This document shows positions 7,270 to 10,811 of a DNA stretch of 10,811 nucleotides, one piece after another. The notes below the pieces were generated by a model that was given only the letters and a program-made list of their open reading frames with translations, did no database searches and was not told the DNA's origin. Positions within the stretch are counted from its first letter, which is position 1. Every line of letters starts with the position of its first letter. The DNA is from Synergistaceae bacterium (lineage in GTDB: Bacteria; Synergistota; Synergistia; Synergistales; Synergistaceae): NCBI GenBank assembly GCA_012728505.1, contig JAAYEY010000130.1, forward strand, positions 1-10,811, written 5' to 3'. The position numbers were made by a program, and so were the translations under genes.

Positions 7270-7285
7270 GCTCTGAAACAACACT

Positions 7286-10200
7286 GTGAATAAAATGATA
7301 GTTTTACATGCATCTTATGCTGAGAATAAGTTTTATGTCTGGGGCGAACGTTCATTTGAAACAGCAGAGCTGACCAATTGGAATGACACATCCTCTCCCG
7401 AGATACCGAGAATGCCTTGGGATGCCGGAAGTCTTGCAATCCAAGATCTTCTAAAGACCGCGGGCATAAGACGAGGCCGAAAAATTTCGACTGAGACCCC
7501 CGTGGTGGCATATGTTGAGCTCCCTTCATACAACAGTTTGCCGATGCTATCTTCACCGTTGCTGGGCGAATTGCCTGAAACAAGTGGGGCCCCATCAATA
7601 GAAAAATATTTTGTTGAAGTCGTCCATATTACTCACGAAGAACTGACAGGTCTGCTACGGCTCATCAAAGAGAGCAGGGAGAGACTGTCCGTTCCGGGGC
7701 TTTTATTGGGCAACGACCTGAAGTATATTCTTAAGGGAATGGAATATGCATCATTGATGGTTATGAGAGGAGCATATCTGCCAGGTATTGAGTGTTCTGA
7801 AGAGAGCTATTTTTCTGTTTGGAAACCACTACATTTAGCAAAATACCAGGACGAATACTCTGTCTTCGTGAATGCGCTTCCCCCGGTCATGAAAAGTTTT
7901 TCTCTATCAAAAGATGAAAAACAGCAAAATGACCCCAGTTCTAATATTGCGGATTCAATATTAGAACTTTTCCTTGAAGAGATTGTAAGGAAAGCGCAAG
8001 CGTCTCCCGGAAGAAGGGGAAGGCAAGTCGACCAGACCAACCCTCATGACATATGGCTTCGTTCTCTTGCCTGGCCGAGTTCCACGCTTCACCGGTGGAA
8101 AGATGATATGAGTTCGCTCTGTTGTCAGATCTCAGATTGGACAGATTCTGTCAGAGTAGTTACAAACCAACCATGGAAGTTTTTTTTGAGACTTGAAGAA
8201 CCTTTGTCAGGTAGTAAAGAAGATACCTGGACACTATCGTGGCATTTGCAATTCGCCATGGACCAGACTTTAACTATACCTGCCGAAAAAGTTTGGAGCC
8301 CGGGTGCTTCTGAAAAGAAGTGGTTCCGGCTCTCCGGGGCAAATCCCAGAAGGTACATGCTCCAGATTCTGGGCCAGATCTCATCCTCTGTTCCCGCCAT
8401 AGCCAGAAGTCTCAATGAACCATCCCCAGTTAGCTGTGATATGTCCTTCGATGAACTTCTTAATTTTATCCAAGATAGTGTTCCTGAGATACTTGACTGT
8501 GGCATACAGGTACAGTTTCCGTCAAGTTGGGGGTCCTCTCCCTACAGGCCCAAGCTTGCAGTAAAGGGAAATATCAGAGAGGGAACGGTATTCTCTGTTG
8601 GGAATCAGATTGATCTTGGAGATTTGATGGATGTAGACTGGTCGGTCTCTATCGGAGAGGATGTACTTACAGAAGAAGAACTCTCCTTGTTGAGGGAACT
8701 TAAGACACCCCTTGCTAAGATAAGGGGTAAATGGGTACTCCTTAAACGTGATGAACTTGAAAAGGTAATGGAAGGAATAAACAAACTACCTCAAAAAATC
8801 ACAAGGAGAGATGCATTGGTCTCATCCTTTAGTGAGAGCAAGGGAGAGATCCCTATTTCAGCGATAACGGGCTCATCATGGCTCGATTCTATTCGTTCAG
8901 TCCTTACAGGAGCGGAGCAAATAGATCAGGTAGAACAACCCGAGGGATTTTGCGGAGAACTCAGGCCATATCAACTTAAGGGGCTTTCCTGGCTTTTCTG
9001 GCTTTCAAGTATAGGGCTTGGAGGGTGCCTTGCCGATGATATGGGGCTGGGAAAGACGATACAGGCGCTCGCATTGTTGAAAGCAAGGATACTTAGGGGG
9101 GAAAAAGATCCTGTCCTGCTCATTTGTCCTACTTCGGTAATTGAAAACTGGAGAAGGGAAGCTGATCGTTTTGTGCCCGATCTCTCTGTTCTTATACATC
9201 ACGGGACCAGGAGACCGAAGGGTGAAAAGTTTGCAGAAGCCGTCAGAGGCAAGGATCTTGTGATATCTTCCTACTCGCTTCTCCACAGAGACGTCGAAGT
9301 ATTTAAAATAACGGACTGGTCAGGAGTAATACTTGATGAGGCTCAGAACATCAAAAACCCTGATACAAGGCAGTCCAGGGCTGCACGTTCGATAAAAGCC
9401 GGATGGCATTTTGCCCTCACAGGCACACCCGTTGAAAACCATGTGGGAGATATGTGGTCGATAATGGAATTTTTGATGCCCGGTCTACTTCCAAATAAAT
9501 CGAGATTTATCCGTGAGTTCATTCGGCCGATACAGGCCGGGGAGATAGACCCTCTTGAAAAGATTAAAAAAATTACAGGTCCTTTTATACTAAGAAGGCT
9601 TAAGACAGACAAAAACATCATTTCAGACCTGCCTGAAAAGATTGAGACAGAAGTTTTCTGTTCGTTGAACAAAGAACAGGCTTCACTTTACGGCGCTGTC
9701 TTGGATAACCTTGAAGAGAAGCTCACAGAGGCAAGCGGAATGAAGCGCAAGGGTGCAGTTCTTTCGGCAATAACATCCCTGAAACAGGTATGCAATCATC
9801 CGGCACTCTATCTAAAGGACAGGTCTCAGATAGCGGGACGTTCGGGGAAACTCGCTCGACTTACTGATATTGCAGAGGAGATGCTGAGCGTAAATGACAG
9901 AGCGCTTATTTTTACCCAATATGCAGAAATGGGAGCCATGCTTAAGAGCTATCTTCAGGAGACATTCGGAAGAGAGGTACTTTTCTTACATGGAGGCGTT
10001 GAAAGGCAAAAAAGAGATGAAATGGTAAGAAAATTTCAGGATTCAGAAAACCCTCCGCCATTTTTTGTTTTATCCCTCAAAGCGGGAGGGACAGGCCTCA
10101 ACCTGACAAACGCCAACCACGTCGTAATGTTTGACAGATGGTGGAACCCGGCTGTGGAACAGCAGGCGGTAGACAGGGCGTATAGGATAGGGCAGAAAGA

Positions 10201-10390
10201 GAGAGTCCTGGTACATTATTTCTGCTGTAAGGGAACGTTGGAAGAAAAAATAGAATTACTTATCAAATCGAAGAAAGATATTGCTGATTCTGTAGTATCA
10301 ACCGGTGAAAACTGGCTTACTGAAATGACAGACAGCGAACTGAAGCAGCTTTTTAAGCTCTCCAGAGATGCTGTGGAGGATATAAGCTAA
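7286..10390 (+). CDS. SNF2-family DEAD-like ATPase/helicase with SNF2-associated (DUF3670-type) domain
   Basis: This is a 1034-aa ATP-driven nucleic-acid translocase. About 1-390 is a poorly conserved N-terminal region with no motif I recognise. About 400-505 matches the bacterial SNF2-helicase-associated domain (DLGDLMDVDW, then LAKIRGKWVLL). The motor follows: RPYQ at 560-563, motif I DDMGLGKT at 584-591 (Walker Lys590), CPTSVIENW (Ia), motif II DEAQ at 684-687, TGTPVEN (III), LIFTQY (IV), LKAGGTG at 931-937 (V), WWNPAVEQQ, and QAVDRAYRIGQ at 960-970 (VI, arginine fingers). All key residues are present, so it should hydrolyse ATP. Start choice is open: GTG at 7286 or ATG at 7295, neither with a clear ribosome binding site, which suggests translational coupling to the kinase gene ending 16 bases upstream. 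The SWIM gene begins directly after the stop, so the two products likely work together. B. subtilis YwqA-YwqB is, from memory, a comparable pair. Biological role unknown. Confidence 0.93.
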   Translation: MNKMIVLHASYAENKFYVWGERSFETAELTNWNDTSSPEIPRMPWDAGSLAIQDLLKTAGIRRGRKISTETPVVAYVELPSYNSLPMLSSPLLGELPETSGAPSIEKYFVEVVHITHEELTGLLRLIKESRERLSVPGLLLGNDLKYILKGMEYASLMVMRGAYLPGIECSEESYFSVWKPLHLAKYQDEYSVFVNALPPVMKSFSLSKDEKQQNDPSSNIADSILELFLEEIVRKAQASPGRRGRQVDQTNPHDIWLRSLAWPSSTLHRWKDDMSSLCCQISDWTDSVRVVTNQPWKFFLRLEEPLSGSKEDTWTLSWHLQFAMDQTLTIPAEKVWSPGASEKKWFRLSGANPRRYMLQILGQISSSVPAIARSLNEPSPVSCDMSFDELLNFIQDSVPEILDCGIQVQFPSSWGSSPYRPKLAVKGNIREGTVFSVGNQIDLGDLMDVDWSVSIGEDVLTEEELSLLRELKTPLAKIRGKWVLLKRDELEKVMEGINKLPQKITRRDALVSSFSESKGEIPISAITGSSWLDSIRSVLTGAEQIDQVEQPEGFCGELRPYQLKGLSWLFWLSSIGLGGCLADDMGLGKTIQALALLKARILRGEKDPVLLICPTSVIENWRREADRFVPDLSVLIHHGTRRPKGEKFAEAVRGKDLVISSYSLLHRDVEVFKITDWSGVILDEAQNIKNPDTRQSRAARSIKAGWHFALTGTPVENHVGDMWSIMEFLMPGLLPNKSRFIREFIRPIQAGEIDPLEKIKKITGPFILRRLKTDKNIISDLPEKIETEVFCSLNKEQASLYGAVLDNLEEKLTEASGMKRKGAVLSAITSLKQVCNHPALYLKDRSQIAGRSGKLARLTDIAEEMLSVNDRALIFTQYAEMGAMLKSYLQETFGREVLFLHGGVERQKRDEMVRKFQDSENPPPFFVLSLKAGGTGLNLTNANHVVMFDRWWNPAVEQQAVDRAYRIGQKERVLVHYFCCKGTLEEKIELLIKSKKDIADSVVSTGENWLTEMTDSELKQLFKLSRDAVEDIS
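7937..7968 (+). repeat. Perfect 13-bp inverted repeat inside the SNF2 coding sequence
   Basis: AGTTCTAATATTG (7937-7949) and its exact reverse complement (7956-7968) flank the six-base loop CGGATT. Four T's (7967-7970 reads CTTT, extended by T at 7971) follow on the + strand, giving a weak terminator-like look. It falls in the variable N-terminal region of the protein, about residues 218-228. Confidence 0.75.
10375..10380 (+). promoter_or_regulatory. Ribosome binding site of the SWIM gene
   Basis: GGAGGA lies within the last codons of the SNF2 gene, ten bases before the ATG at 10391. It supports that start and translation from the same mRNA. Confidence 0.65.
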
Positions 10391-10811
10391 ATGTATAACA
10401 GAAGGACTGCCTGGACGTATTCAAAACCTCTCAGGACAAAGGGAGGAATAAAGTCCCGCGTTAACAGGGGGCGCTTCCATGGATCGAATTGGTGGTCCAA
10501 ACGCTGGATAGAGATCCTTGAAGGTAGCATCGATTCAGCGCGTCTTGCCAGAGGGAGGAGCTATGCACGCAAAGGCCAGGTGATAGATATTGAAATAGAG
10601 CCCGGACTTGTAACAGCCTCTGTGCAAGGAACCAGAAAAAAACCTTACCAAATCAGGCTTGGATTTGAAACCTTGTCAGAAGAAGCAATGAGCATGCTGC
10701 TTTTCCGTTTCAGAGAGAGGTCATCTTTTGCAGCCAGGCTTCTGTCCGGCGAGATGCCTGATGAAATGGAAAAAGTTTTTAAAGAGGCCGGTATTAGCCT
10801 TTTTCCAAGCA
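10391..10811 (+). CDS. SWIM zinc-finger family protein, N-terminal part (3' end cut by window)
   Basis: An open frame of 140 codons runs off the right edge. It starts with ATG directly after the SNF2 stop codon. The visible part has the conserved N-terminus of bacterial SWIM zinc-finger proteins: FHGSNWWSKRWIEILE (about 31-46), the basic RLARGRSYARKGQVIDIEIEPG segment (about 52-73), and VQGTRKKPYQIRL (about 78-90). The metal-binding CxCx(n)CxH finger itself would lie beyond the window and is not seen. Family members are found next to, or fused with, SNF2 ATPases, and the finger is thought to bind DNA or protein. The zero-base gap and the internal ribosome binding site indicate cotranscription with the SNF2 gene. 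Family call is confident from the N-terminal pattern and the neighbour; function unknown. Confidence 0.88.
   Translation, partial: MYNRRTAWTYSKPLRTKGGIKSRVNRGRFHGSNWWSKRWIEILEGSIDSARLARGRSYARKGQVIDIEIEPGLVTASVQGTRKKPYQIRLGFETLSEEAMSMLLFRFRERSSFAARLLSGEMPDEMEKVFKEAGISLFPS

Noticed and set aside
7585..7594. Palindrome TGGGGCCCCA in the SNF2 gene
   Set aside because: A ten-base palindrome in coding sequence is not unusual and has no other supporting signal.
7164..7598. A 144-codon minus-strand frame across the kinase-SNF2 junction
   Set aside because: It is antisense to two strong genes, with no ribosome binding site and no family resemblance.
1..10811. CRISPR array, tRNA, rRNA, IS element or att site
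   Set aside because: I saw no regularly spaced direct repeats, tRNA cloverleaf landmarks, transposase motifs or terminal inverted repeats anywhere in the window.
7286..10811. SNF2-SWIM pair as a restriction or anti-phage island
   Set aside because: No methylase, nuclease, phospholipase or other defence partner is nearby, and the surrounding genes are housekeeping in character.

Overview
The window is bacterial chromosome: densely packed housekeeping-type genes, clear Shine-Dalgarno sites, mid-40s percent GC by eye, and no IS element, CRISPR array, tRNA or rRNA that I can see. The lineage cannot be fixed from this much sequence. Three features fit an anaerobe of the Synergistota / Clostridia / Thermotogae type: a short methionine synthase without its reactivation domain, a nucleoside kinase fused to a threonyl-tRNA-synthetase-like N-terminus, and a DUF2156 protein. 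A secreted cyclophilin slightly favours a two-membrane organism. Synergistota is my best guess, at low confidence.

Left part (1-3636): the window opens inside a cobalamin-dependent methionine synthase (metH, +). It carries homocysteine, folate and B12 modules and ends at 2356. A membrane-anchored TPR protein (-) converges on it with only 38 bases between the stop codons. A hairpin with a T-tract inside the 3' end of the TPR gene is placed and oriented to end the metH transcript.

Middle (3637-5628): a short divergent intergenic region holds three successive inverted repeats. It separates the TPR gene from a DUF2156 acyl/aminoacyltransferase-like gene. Both of these genes appear to start with TTG. 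A signal-peptide-bearing cyclophilin follows on the + strand and ends in a textbook intrinsic terminator at 5392-5430. After it come an AT-rich spacer and a good sigma70-type promoter for the next unit.

Right part (5629-10811): a probable operon runs nucleoside kinase, then a SNF2-family ATPase with an SNF2-associated (DUF3670-type) domain, then the N-terminus of a SWIM zinc-finger family protein cut by the window edge. Spacing is 16 bases and then 0 bases. The SNF2 + SWIM pair is a recurrent but poorly understood bacterial gene pair that probably acts on nucleic acid or nucleoprotein. A perfect 13-bp hairpin lies inside the SNF2 coding region. No wholly new multi-gene system is evident. The least explained items are the SNF2-SWIM pair, the intragenic hairpin and the inverted-repeat cluster at 3656-3726.
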